Source: a virus
Virus record (IMG/VR): IMGVR_UViG_3300025026_000001
Span: 1 to 21,942 of that record
Strand: one strand, 5' to 3'
Length of the DNA stretch: 21,942 nucleotides
The position numbers were made by a program, and so were the translations under genes. Below, piece by piece: positions 1 through 5,652 of this stretch; the stretch's first letter is position 1; the number at the start of each line of letters is the position of its first letter. A model generated the notes under the pieces. That model did not search any database. It had not been told where the DNA came from and saw only the letters and a program-made list of their open reading frames with translations.

Positions 1-375
1 ATATTTCATTGTGTGTTCAGAAAGTCCATAGTGATAATCAAACTCTAAAGACTTTTTCATATTGACTAAAGAAGAATATTTTACGTTAGTTAAATGCAGA
101 AACTCTTCCATTTTTTTTACAGCCACATAACTAGTGCAATAGTTACCAGATTCATGATTAAGATGCACAGTTGATTCTTTTATAAAGCACATATCTTTAA
201 GCTCAGTTATTCTACCTGTAATTTGATTTATAGGTAACTTATATAGTCTGCTTATTTCCTGTGCTGTAATGCCATTATGTTTTAGTATAATCTCAAAAAT
301 TTGTTTTCTTTTATCAGAAATCTTATTAATAATATTTTTGTAAGATGTGTTTCTGTTTTGTGTTGATATTTCCAT
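1..375 (-). CDS. Winged-helix DNA-binding protein, partial (3' end outside window)
   Basis: An open frame starts at ATG 375-373 and stays open for 125 codons to the window edge, so the C-terminus is missing. Residues about 22-70 look like a winged helix: a helix around KRKQIFEIILKHNG, then ITAQEISRLYKLPINQITGR as a turn and recognition helix, then ITELKDMCFIKES as the start of the wing. This fold is common in small phage replication or regulatory proteins. It is the last visible gene of the minus-strand early operon, 20 nt downstream of the SSB-like gene. That position suggests a role in replication or in controlling later genes, but the sequence alone does not decide this. The role is inferred; the fold call is moderately sure. 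Confidence 0.6.
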   Translation of the reverse strand, partial: MEISTQNRNTSYKNIINKISDKRKQIFEIILKHNGITAQEISRLYKLPINQITGRITELKDMCFIKESTVHLNHESGNYCTSYVAVKKMEEFLHLTNVKYSSLVNMKKSLEFDYHYGLSEHTMKY

Positions 376-395
376 AGCGTTATAAATTTTAGTTA

Positions 396-1037
396 TTAAA
401 ATGGTAAGTCAGTTCTTTCTGTTTCTATTGGCTCTGGGTTTTTAGGTATCTCATTCATTTTCTCATTCCATTCAGGTGTCTGTTTCATAATATCTTGTAA
501 GAATTGAGGAATGTTTTTATCCATCTTAGTCCAATCAAAATTCTCATTGTAATCAAATGTATAGCTAGGATTAACTTGAGCTGGACATTCAATACCTTTA
601 GGTAAACCAGAAATACCAGCTATGTTTGCATAAGTCTTGCCATTAGCTGCTGAAGTATTATGCACGATTGTAATCATACATGGTTGTCCTAATAAAGTAG
701 AAACATCAAAATCATCTATTTCCTGTGGAGATAAAGCTTTACCTCTCCAAGAGTTTATATGCTTCATAATCTTAGCAGTTTCATAAGGAACATGATTGTA
801 TTCTATGTTTACTGAATAAGGCTCTTCACCTTTCTCATCATTAAATACTGCTAATTCATTGGGTAATTCAAAGTAAACCCAGAGTGAGTTTTTCTTTTTT
901 GGTTCTCCTTGATATTCGTAATCTCTCTCTCCAACATGAATCATTTTATAGCATCGAGCTATATGTGTTCCAGCTGGTGCTAAATACTTATTAGTTGTTT
1001 GTTGTTGTTGTTCTACTTTTTTAAATTTAATTGCCAT
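396..1037 (-). CDS. Phage single-stranded DNA-binding-like protein
   Basis: A 213-residue protein. The N-terminal stretch APAGTHIARCYKMIHVGE followed by beta-rich sequence (LWVYFELPNEL, PYSVNIEYNHV, GQPCMITIVHN) fits a beta-barrel like those of phage ssDNA-binding proteins. The last residues are ERTDLPF; an acidic tail ending in a hydrophobic PF is the hallmark of SSB C-termini, which dock replication and repair partners. A proline- and glutamate-rich linker (about residues 195-207) precedes the tail, as in SSBs. A low-complexity QQQQ run sits near the N-terminus. The gene has an A-rich leader with no Shine-Dalgarno, typical for Bacteroidota. It belongs to the early operon and probably coats ssDNA during phage replication or recombination. 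The barrel is inferred from pattern only; a nuclease- or recombinase-associated protein is the alternative. Confidence 0.6.
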   Translation of the reverse strand: MAIKFKKVEQQQQTTNKYLAPAGTHIARCYKMIHVGERDYEYQGEPKKKNSLWVYFELPNELAVFNDEKGEEPYSVNIEYNHVPYETAKIMKHINSWRGKALSPQEIDDFDVSTLLGQPCMITIVHNTSAANGKTYANIAGISGLPKGIECPAQVNPSYTFDYNENFDWTKMDKNIPQFLQDIMKQTPEWNEKMNEIPKNPEPIETERTDLPF

Positions 1038-1068
1038 TGTTTTAGTTTTTATTTGTTATTGTTTATTG

Positions 1069-1179
1069 TTATTCATATCCTAGATGCATCTGTATTTCAG
1101 ATAAATCCATTTCGTTAATTTCAGCTCTAGTATAGTTAGTACTAGAAAGCATTACTTCTGTATAATATTCTCTAATCAT
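1069..1179 (-). CDS. Small hypothetical protein, 36 aa
   Basis: A 36-codon frame from ATG 1179-1177 to TAA 1071-1069 that begins one base after the stop of the preceding small frame. The peptide is acidic and polar (MIREYYTEVMLSSTNYTRAE, then INEMDLSEIQMHLGYE), with no recognisable domain. Support is its tight spacing in a run of minus-strand micro-ORFs and natural amino-acid composition. I do not recognise it. Confidence 0.4.
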   Translation of the reverse strand: MIREYYTEVMLSSTNYTRAEINEMDLSEIQMHLGYE

Positions 1180-1180
1180 A

Positions 1181-1297
1181 TTAGTAAAATATCCAGATGA
1201 ATACATAAAATGTAGTAGTAAGTCCTATCAAAAAGGATAGGTTTTTAATAAACTCTATAGGTTCATCTGTAACTGATTGTAATATTTCTTTAATCAT
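1181..1297 (-). CDS. Small membrane peptide, 38 aa
   Basis: A 38-codon frame from ATG 1297 to TAA at 1181-1183. The N-terminal half is polar and acidic (MIKEILQSVTDEPIEF). The C-terminal half is one hydrophobic segment, NLSFLIGLTTTFYVFIWIFY, long enough to cross a membrane and ending almost at the stop. It lies between other tiny frames with gaps of 1-4 nt, which supports a real polycistronic gene. A short hairpin (1224-1241) lies inside the frame. A membrane-attached early phage peptide is plausible; the function is unknown. Confidence 0.4.
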   Translation of the reverse strand: MIKEILQSVTDEPIEFIKNLSFLIGLTTTFYVFIWIFY

Positions 1298-1301
1298 AAT
1301 T

Positions 1302-1418
1302 TTATTTATTAATAGGTTTATTTTTAAGAGATTCTTTTTGCATTGCTTGTAACTCTTTTATAAAATCTCCAAATATTAATTTTAGATTATTTGTATATAT
1401 TTTATTCTTTATTGACAT
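1302..1418 (-). CDS. Small hypothetical protein, 38 aa
   Basis: A 38-codon frame from ATG 1418 to TAA 1302-1304, 5 nt after the zinc-ribbon frame and 4 nt before the membrane peptide. The product is lysine-rich, with an amphipathic stretch NLKLIFGDFIKELQAMQKES that could form one helix. There is no domain I recognise. Confidence rests on spacing and composition. Confidence 0.4.
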   Translation of the reverse strand: MSIKNKIYTNNLKLIFGDFIKELQAMQKESLKNKPINK

Positions 1419-1423
1419 TTTTA

Positions 1424-1525
1424 TTATTTAAACATTTCACAGCTCCAACAACTATTGTTGGTGTCTTTTGGTAATCCACAATCATTGCAGACTTCTCCTT
1501 TTTCTATGTATTCTTGATATTCCAT
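1424..1525 (-). CDS. Mini zinc-ribbon protein, 33 aa
   Basis: A 33-codon frame whose ATG (1525-1523) directly follows the stop of the upstream frame with no gap. It holds two CxxC knuckles, CNDC (residues 13-16) and CWSC (residues 27-30), separated by ten residues. That is the layout of a small zinc ribbon. Almost the whole protein is the ribbon, so it probably binds zinc and contacts DNA, RNA or a protein partner. The four correctly spaced cysteines in such a short frame argue that it is real. The partner and role are not visible from sequence. Confidence 0.55.
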   Translation of the reverse strand: MEYQEYIEKGEVCNDCGLPKDTNNSCWSCEMFK

Positions 1526-1687
1526 TTATACTATTGTAAAGCTTCTAGCTCCTCTTCTTCTTGTACTAGCTAATGATTTTGCTTTCTCAATAGCTTGTTT
1601 GTTATTTTTAGCAACTACAGATAAATGCTCATAGTCTGCCATTTCATTGCTGTCATACCACCAATATTCTACTATATACTTTTGCAT
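1526..1687 (-). CDS. Small hypothetical protein, 53 aa
   Basis: A 53-residue frame starting at ATG 1687-1685, which overlaps the TAA of the excisionase-like gene by one base (TAATG), a sign of translational coupling. The sequence begins MQKYIVEYWWYDSNEMADYE, continues with a helix LSVVAKNNKQAIEKAKSLAS, and ends in a basic RRRGARSF patch. The beta-then-helix pattern resembles small one-domain proteins seen in early regions of Bacteroidota phages. No function can be assigned; nucleic-acid binding through the arginine patch is only a guess. Confidence 0.5.
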   Translation of the reverse strand: MQKYIVEYWWYDSNEMADYEHLSVVAKNNKQAIEKAKSLASTRRRGARSFTIV

Positions 1688-1884
1688 TATTCTAAAAATT
1701 GTAATTGTGGAATAGAGTAAGACTTTCCTACTCTAGTAGCTTTGATTTGCTTATTATCAATCGCTTTTATTATTGTACGCTTGTCTTTGTTTAGAAGCTT
1801 TGCACACTCATTAACAGAGAGTTGTTTATTATAAAACAAAACTTCCTCTACAATGTTTCTGATATATTGCTTTTCTGAACTCAT
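1687..1884 (-). CDS. Helix-turn-helix protein of the excisionase type
   Basis: 65 residues. From residue 22 on the protein matches the excisionase/MerR-like HTH pattern: QLSVNECAKLLNKDKRTIIK for the two helices, then AIDNKQIKATRVGKSYSIPQ for the wing and the usual final helix. The length fits phage Xis proteins. The gene overlaps the upstream 68-aa gene by an ATGA junction and the downstream 53-aa gene by TAATG, so it is expressed with the early operon. Given the tyrosine integrase and attP about 2 kb away, an architectural excisionase that bends attL/attR DNA is the natural reading. A second transcription regulator is possible, because the same fold serves both jobs. The domain is seen; the role is inferred. 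Confidence 0.7.
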   Translation of the reverse strand: MSSEKQYIRNIVEEVLFYNKQLSVNECAKLLNKDKRTIIKAIDNKQIKATRVGKSYSIPQLQFLE

Positions 1885-2087
1885 ACTGCTACTAAATTTT
1901 GTTGTCTAATAGTTTGTTGTAGAATTTCAACAACTCTTGACTCATGTTTTTCTGGTATGCTGTAGTAAGATGAAAACCAATTATTTCTAATTGAATTAGG
2001 TTTTACTTTAAATTCCTTAGATAATAGAATTATAAAATCAAACTTATTATCTATTTGGTTAAATAATTCTTTAATGTTTTGTTTCAT
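1881..2087 (-). CDS. Cro-like small HTH protein, first gene of the early operon
   Basis: 68 residues. The middle, SKEFKVKPNSIRNNWFSSYY, reads as a helix, turn and second helix, followed by IPEKHESRVVEILQQTIRQQ as a closing helix. This is the first gene of the leftward operon, divergent from the repressor, which is the position of Cro in lambda-like switches. It overlaps the next gene by ATGA. The gene lies about 78 nt downstream of the predicted start of transcription at the promoter near 2172-2202. A DNA-binding regulator that shuts off the repressor or tunes the early promoter is the likely role. The HTH call is by pattern, without a clear family match. Confidence 0.5.
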   Translation of the reverse strand: MKQNIKELFNQIDNKFDFIILLSKEFKVKPNSIRNNWFSSYYSIPEKHESRVVEILQQTIRQQNLVAV

Positions 2088-2094
2088 TTGGCTT

Positions 2095-2209
2095 GTTTTA
2101 CTTGTTTAAAAATCGTAATTTAATTGTCTTGTTTACTCTGTCAGTCATAGCTAAGTAAGTAATATATAAGCCAAATATAATTATAATTATAATATAAAAC
2201 AAGTAAAAC
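2095..2209. promoter_or_regulatory. Candidate operators: 13-bp inverted repeat in the divergent control region
   Basis: GTTTTACTTGTTT at 2095-2107 has an exact reverse complement, AAACAAGTAAAAC, at 2197-2209. Further copies of the shared core CTTGTTT occur at 2092-2098, 2101-2107 and 2128-2134. The right copy overlaps the -33 element of the predicted leftward promoter and lies about 40 nt before the repressor start codon. The left copies are just upstream of the Cro-like gene, within its leader. This is the arrangement expected for repressor and Cro binding sites. It is an inference from position and symmetry. Confidence 0.5.
2172..2202 (-). promoter_or_regulatory. Predicted leftward early promoter, Bacteroidota type
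   Basis: Reading the minus strand, TTG at 2202-2200 is followed by 20 nt and then TATATTTG at 2179-2172. The main Bacteroidota sigma factor uses a -33 TTTG/TTG and a -7 TAnnTTTG box with about this spacing. Transcription would start a few bases beyond 2172 and give a leader of roughly 78 nt before the first early gene. I found no equally good plus-strand promoter for the repressor. Confidence 0.5.
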
Positions 2210-2249
2210 GCAATTAATATATTAAATACATATTAAAAAACAATTAAAA

Positions 2250-2849
2250 ATGAGTATAGGTAATAGACTAAATTTAGTAATAGAGTACTACAATATGACT
2301 CATAATTCATTTGCAAAATCACTTGGAATGCATAATGGTAGTAATATTAAAAGATTAATCACATTAAATAGATCTCCCCAAATATCAACAGTAAAAAAAA
2401 TATCTCAAGCTTATCCAAATTTAAATATGGATTGGTTAAGAACTGGAGCTGGGAAAATGATAATAGGAGATAAAACTGATATTAGAGAAGATGACTTAAC
2501 CGTAACAGCTAAACAAATATTAAAGAAACTTGATGAGGATAGAGTTTACTATGACTCTGTAAGAAAAGAAATGAATACAATTAAATTTAAAGAGCTGTTT
2601 GATAATTTTGAAAGTCTTGAGGGTAAGGTTGAATCCTATGCTGTACAGGCTTCGCAAACAGTAAACGATAAATTAAATGAGTTATCTAAAAATTATAATG
2701 ATAGCTTTCTTGTTGCACTAGATAAAATATTAAGAATTGAGCAAGACTTAGAAAACATTAATACGTTTATGGCTCAAGCTTTTGAAACAGAAAAGATAAA
2801 GTCAAAATTAAAACCAAAATTAAAAACAAAGCCGAATGAAAGAACTTGA
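2250..2849 (+). CDS. Phage repressor, HTH with coiled-coil C-terminus
   Basis: 199 residues on the plus strand, opposite to nearly everything else. Residues 1-70 form an XRE-type helix-turn-helix: NRLNLVIEYYNMTHNSFAKS, LGMHNGSNIKRLITLNRSPQ, ISTVKKISQAYPNLNMDWLR, then TGAGKMI. The WL.TG.G ending is typical of Bacteroidota phage repressors. The remaining part (about 78-199) is charged and helical, rich in heptad-like leucines and ending in a lysine tail. It contains no S24 peptidase motif, so RecA-driven self-cleavage is not expected. The likely job is to hold the leftward early promoter shut in the lysogen through the inverted repeat. It overlaps the next plus-strand gene by 14 nt. The repressor role comes from position and fold. 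Confidence 0.75.
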   Translation: MSIGNRLNLVIEYYNMTHNSFAKSLGMHNGSNIKRLITLNRSPQISTVKKISQAYPNLNMDWLRTGAGKMIIGDKTDIREDDLTVTAKQILKKLDEDRVYYDSVRKEMNTIKFKELFDNFESLEGKVESYAVQASQTVNDKLNELSKNYNDSFLVALDKILRIEQDLENINTFMAQAFETEKIKSKLKPKLKTKPNERT

Positions 2850-3048
2850 TAAGCAGACTAAAGCTATTAAGACTATAATAAATAATGACAATTATACAGA
2901 TAACGAAAAATTGACATTATACAATGATTACAGTTCTTACTTTAAAAAAGTGTATATAAGAATGTTCCAAATAAAAGAACATAGTGAAGAAGTCAAGGAA
3001 AGAGCCAAACGAATACAAAGAATAAGAAAGTCTAAAACAAATTCTTAG
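2836..3048 (+). CDS. Hypothetical protein downstream of repressor, 70 aa
   Basis: 70 residues, starting 14 nt inside the end of the repressor gene and so probably translated from the same mRNA. It is highly charged and helical (MKELDKQTKAIKTIINNDNY, EEVKERAKRIQRIRKSK) with a strongly basic C-terminus. There is no recognised domain. Its 3' end overlaps the 3' end of the convergent integrase gene by 17 nt. A partner or modulator of the repressor is possible because the two genes are coupled and the repressor lacks a cleavage domain; this is speculation. Confidence 0.55.
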   Translation: MKELDKQTKAIKTIINNDNYTDNEKLTLYNDYSSYFKKVYIRMFQIKEHSEEVKERAKRIQRIRKSKTNS

Positions 3049-4213
3049 TATGTTCTATTATTGCTTTGTTGTTTACCTTCTTGTACTTTTTTAAAGTGTT
3101 GCTATCTTTTATTCCAGTAATTTCCATTATAAAATGATCTGGCACATTTCCCTCACTAGCTAGAGTTATGTAAGTTCTTCTAGCAGTATGTGATCCTATT
3201 TTTTCCCACTTCTCTTTGATTTCCTCTTTTTTGTGATTTCCTTTTGAATGAGTAAATTTTATCTTATCATTAATCTCTAAGGCTTTGCAAATCTGTTGTA
3301 TATGTACATTAAATTTTTGAGAGCTTATCTTAGGCAAGTTCCAATCGTATTTATCCAGGATAGCTTTTAGCTTGGTGTGTAATGGTATCTTAGATATAGA
3401 GCTGGTTTTTTTAGCTCTTTTATATAAGAGTCCGTTTCTAACATCTGCTTTATCAAATACAGAGTAATCACTCCAACGCTGACCAGAATAAACACCAATT
3501 AAAAACAAATCTCTAGCTCTATCTTTTGCTCCAGACAATTCAGCACTTGCAATTAGTTCTACCTCTTCTCTAGTTAAAGCAACATCATCGGTTTCATGCT
3601 TCTTAATTCTTACCTCTGCAAAGTCCATAGGAGGGGAGTACCCTTTTTTTATACACCAACGCAAGAAAGTTTTAATTACAGATATATATCTATTAAGAGT
3701 GTTATCATATAAATCGTGCTTATCTCTTAGATATATTATAAGATCAATAAAAAATTGCTCTTGTAAATCGGATAGCTTGTATTGTCTTTTCTTATGTATT
3801 TGAAATACAACTAGTTTGTTCAATACTACTTTATATTTCTGAATAGTCTTATAGGCAACATCACTAACTTTAATTCTTTCATTTAAAAAGGCTTCAAAGT
3901 AATCTAAGGCATAAACAAATTCTTCTGATTTATTAAATGCTAGTTTTAAATCTCCTATAGTAAGATCTTTGCCAAACTTATAGCGTAAATCTTCTATTTT
4001 TTTGTTAAACTCATTTAGCTTAACGCTTATCTTTTGGGATTCAATTCCAAGACCTCCACGCTTTCTTATTGGAATTCTATTTTTTTTATCCCAATTATCA
4101 GGATTTATTTTTATATTTGTCGAAATTCTGAATTTAGCCTTATCTCTAGCTACATAGTATTGTACTATTATTAAGGTTTTGTTTTTGGAATTAGGCTCTT
4201 TTAAATAAAACAT
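3032..4213 (-). CDS. Tyrosine recombinase, phage integrase
   Basis: 393 residues from the preferred start at ATG 4213-4211. The N-terminus (MFYLKEPNSKNKTLIIVQYY, then KFRISTNIKINPDNWDKKN) is an arm-type DNA-binding domain of the Bacteroidota integrase kind. Residues about 100-195 form the SAM-like core-binding domain. The catalytic domain shows R246 (SGQRWSDY), K269 (RAKKTS), H342-x-x-R345 (SHTARRTY) and nucleophile Y377 (LKKYKK). The usual GH box is GI here, a known variation. The frame stays open upstream to 4384, but those 57 extra codons read the antisense of the tRNA fragment and the arm repeats (MLVARRGLELD), so I reject that start. The enzyme integrates and, with the excisionase, excises the phage at the adjacent attP. 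Confidence 0.93.
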   Translation of the reverse strand: MFYLKEPNSKNKTLIIVQYYVARDKAKFRISTNIKINPDNWDKKNRIPIRKRGGLGIESQKISVKLNEFNKKIEDLRYKFGKDLTIGDLKLAFNKSEEFVYALDYFEAFLNERIKVSDVAYKTIQKYKVVLNKLVVFQIHKKRQYKLSDLQEQFFIDLIIYLRDKHDLYDNTLNRYISVIKTFLRWCIKKGYSPPMDFAEVRIKKHETDDVALTREEVELIASAELSGAKDRARDLFLIGVYSGQRWSDYSVFDKADVRNGLLYKRAKKTSSISKIPLHTKLKAILDKYDWNLPKISSQKFNVHIQQICKALEINDKIKFTHSKGNHKKEEIKEKWEKIGSHTARRTYITLASEGNVPDHFIMEITGIKDSNTLKKYKKVNNKAIIEHTKNLF

Positions 4214-4222
4214 AATTTTAGT

Positions 4223-4245
4223 AGTGGTAAGTATCGTGGTAAGTT
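4223..4245. repeat. Integrase arm-type repeat, integrase-proximal copy
   Basis: Two copies of GTGGTAAGT lie in tandem within 23 nt, starting 9 nt upstream of the integrase start codon. The block recurs at 4424-4446 in the same orientation with one mismatch. Repeats of this kind on both sides of the att core are expected to be arm sites for the N-terminal domain of the integrase. The position also allows binding to affect integrase expression. Confidence 0.65.
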
Positions 4246-4354
4246 TTATTGCTTTCAAATGTACAAAAAACATACATTTTAACACATAACTAAAGAAATA
4301 ATTAAAAGATTCCCTTCGATACTTATGGTTAAGTCGAAGATAACGAATAAAATC

Positions 4355-4380
4355 GAGTTCGAGTCCCCTACGGGCTACTA
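4355..4380 (+). other. attP core: 3'-end fragment of a tRNA gene
   Basis: GTTCGAGTC at 4357-4365 is a T-loop signature (G53-TTC-R-A-NN-C61). It is followed by CCCCT as the 3' T-stem, ACGGGCT as the 3' acceptor strand and A as discriminator, up to about 4380. The 5' T-stem does not pair (TCGAG against CCCCT), so only the 3' end of a tRNA is present. This is how phages that integrate into tRNA genes restore the gene. The fragment lies between two arm repeats and next to the integrase. The predicted host tRNA has a 5' acceptor strand close to AGCCCGT. I cannot name the isotype. Confidence 0.75.
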
Positions 4381-4388
4381 ACAATTTT

Positions 4389-4415
4389 AAATCCTATCTG
4401 TTAAAGATGGGATTT
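4389..4415 (+). terminator. Rho-independent terminator after the tRNA fragment
   Basis: An 11-bp stem with one G-T wobble (AAATCCTATCT and AGATGGGATTT) encloses the loop GTTAA and is followed on the plus strand by TTATTTTT. It begins 8 nt after the tRNA fragment. After integration it would end transcription of the rebuilt host tRNA before it enters the phage late operon antisense. The minus-strand side lacks a U run. Confidence 0.7.
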
Positions 4416-4423
4416 TTATTTTT

Positions 4424-4446
4424 AGTGGTAAGTATAGTGGTAAGTT
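4424..4446. repeat. Integrase arm-type repeat, distal copy
   Basis: This is the second copy of the 23-nt block at 4223-4245, identical except for A in place of C at position 13, again with two GTGGTAAGT units. It lies 44 nt beyond the tRNA fragment on the late-operon side, giving a symmetrical P and P' arm arrangement around the core. Confidence 0.65.
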
Positions 4447-4455
4447 AGCCGATAT

Positions 4456-5184
4456 TTAGCTCTTTTTTGACCCTAATTCCATTAATTCATTTATACAAGT
4501 TTTACCTCCAAATATTACAGCACATCCAATAGCTGGTTTTTTCCCAGCCTTAGCATAAGCAAATGCATATTTTTCATGGTCAATGCCACAGCCTACCTGT
4601 GAGCCAAATACTTTAAAGTTTTGACCTACATAATACTCCGTATAACATTGGGTGTGTAAATGTCCTTGTACTGTTGACATCATATCAGCTCTGCATTTAG
4701 TTCTTGCTGTTCCAGCTTCTCCATGTATATATTGAACATTGTCTATGACCAATCTATCGTGCCATTTCCAGTTAGGAGTGTTTAATACATCGTTATAACC
4801 TTTTATCCAAGCACTAGGAATACCACCAGAAAATGCTTTTCTTGAAGCCATTCTATCATGATTACCAATTAAAATGTCTGCTTTAGGAAATGCTTTGTAC
4901 CATCTTGCTAATCTTTTAATAGCAAAATTAAGTTCATGACCAGCTGAATAACCATCTGGATCGTTTTCATGAAACGAATATCCATGCGAATCCAGACAAT
5001 CTCCTATAAAAACCACTCTTGTACATAAATGCTTTTTATATATATTAACACAATGGTCTAAGTATTCATCTAAGCAGAATGGCTCGTGTAAATCTCCGAT
5101 AACTAATACTCTTGTTTCTTTTTTTAATAGGTTGTTAAAGGCTACAAGTTTATTGCCTTTAAGTCTTGGTCTAAAGTCTTTCAT
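4456..5184 (-). CDS. Calcineurin-like metallophosphoesterase
   Basis: 242 residues with all signature blocks of the two-metal phosphoesterase fold: VIGDLHEPF (D31, H33), FIGDCLDSHG (D62), LIGNHDRMAS (N108, H109), YIHGEAG (H154) and QGHLHTQ (H175, H177). These bind the metals and cut phosphoester bonds; the substrate could be a nucleic acid, a nucleotide or a phosphoprotein. The gene is the last of the late operon, just downstream of the holin-like gene and next to attP. Similar enzymes are common in Bacteroidota phages, where their role is unclear. The ATG at 5184-5182 lies inside the 38-nt intergenic repeat. Position next to attP would also fit a cargo (moron) gene. The fold is sure; the biological role is not. 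Confidence 0.88.
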   Translation of the reverse strand: MKDFRPRLKGNKLVAFNNLLKKETRVLVIGDLHEPFCLDEYLDHCVNIYKKHLCTRVVFIGDCLDSHGYSFHENDPDGYSAGHELNFAIKRLARWYKAFPKADILIGNHDRMASRKAFSGGIPSAWIKGYNDVLNTPNWKWHDRLVIDNVQYIHGEAGTARTKCRADMMSTVQGHLHTQCYTEYYVGQNFKVFGSQVGCGIDHEKYAFAYAKAGKKPAIGCAVIFGGKTCINELMELGSKKS

Positions 5185-5220
5185 ATACTATAAGTAAGAG
5201 GAAAATGAAAAGTGTGGTTA
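5183..5220 (-). repeat. 38-nt intergenic element, copy 1
   Basis: ATATACTATAAGTAAGA at 5183-5199 and AAAGTGTGGTTA at 5209-5220 recur at 7108-7124 and 7134-7145 with the same spacing and a different 9-nt middle. This copy fills the space between the holin-like stop codon (5218-5220) and the phosphoesterase start. The conserved ends with a variable centre suggest a two-part protein binding site or a phage-specific promoter. It does not match the Bacteroidota TTG/TAnnTTTG promoter. Confidence 0.5.
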
Positions 5221-5652
5221 CTTTTTTATTTTTTCGTAACTCCTTCCTCCGAAGTATGCTATATATACAACAGAGCAGAGTTGTTTAAGAGTTTCTATGT
5301 GCATTTCTTCTAATTGAAAATCTATAAAAGTAGAATCCAGAAATATAAAAAGGATTAAACTTATAGTCACAAAGATTAAAGTAAGTGGTCTGACATTTTT
5401 AGAAAGCTTATTGTCAGATTTCATATCACTTTCCCAGCGTTTAGAAATCTCTTGCATTTCAGTAATATCTTGATCTAATAATTTAAGAGCCATTTCTTTA
5501 TCCTTGACAGGCATAGGCTGTTTATGTATAAGATTTTTTACAACAGCCAAGAGTCCTTTGTCTGGTAAAGCACCACCTAAAGTTTCAACAATTGATGATC
5601 CACTCTTAGCTAAAAATTTACCTACTTTAGTATCTTTAAATTTCTTAGCCAT
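5218..5652 (-). CDS. Holin-like membrane protein (3TM holin family)
   Basis: 144 residues. The N-terminal half is soluble and helical and includes a glycine-rich SGSSIVETLGGALPDKG. The C-terminal half has SKNVRP directly before hydrophobic LTLIFVTISLILFIFLDSTF (about 91-110), then a second segment TLKQLCSVVYIAYFGGRSYE (about 121-140). The RPLT entry and the YFG-R-EK exit are typical of the 3TM holin family of gene-transfer-agent and Bacteroidota phage origin. It begins 8 nt inside the M15 endopeptidase gene, which supports a lysis cassette. It would form lesions in the inner membrane that release the endopeptidase. The alternative is a structural membrane-associated protein. Confidence 0.7.
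   Translation of the reverse strand: MAKKFKDTKVGKFLAKSGSSIVETLGGALPDKGLLAVVKNLIHKQPMPVKDKEMALKLLDQDITEMQEISKRWESDMKSDNKLSKNVRPLTLIFVTISLILFIFLDSTFIDFQLEEMHIETLKQLCSVVYIAYFGGRSYEKIKK

Noticed and set aside
1224-1246. Stem CCTATC/GATAGG followed by TTTTT on the plus strand as a terminator
   Set aside because: No plus-strand gene lies upstream and the stem is only 6 bp. It lies within a minus-strand small gene.
4314-4339. Hairpin CTTCG-AT-ACTTA...TAAGT-CGAAG next to the tRNA fragment, as a possible anticodon or variable arm of a complete tRNA
   Set aside because: The 4-nt loop does not fit an anticodon loop and the 5' T-stem does not pair, so no complete tRNA can be built. It may be part of the att site.
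4214-4384. A 57-codon N-terminal extension of the integrase starting MLVARRGLELD
   Set aside because: It translates the antisense of the tRNA fragment and one arm repeat. The arm-binding domain begins at the ATG at 4213.
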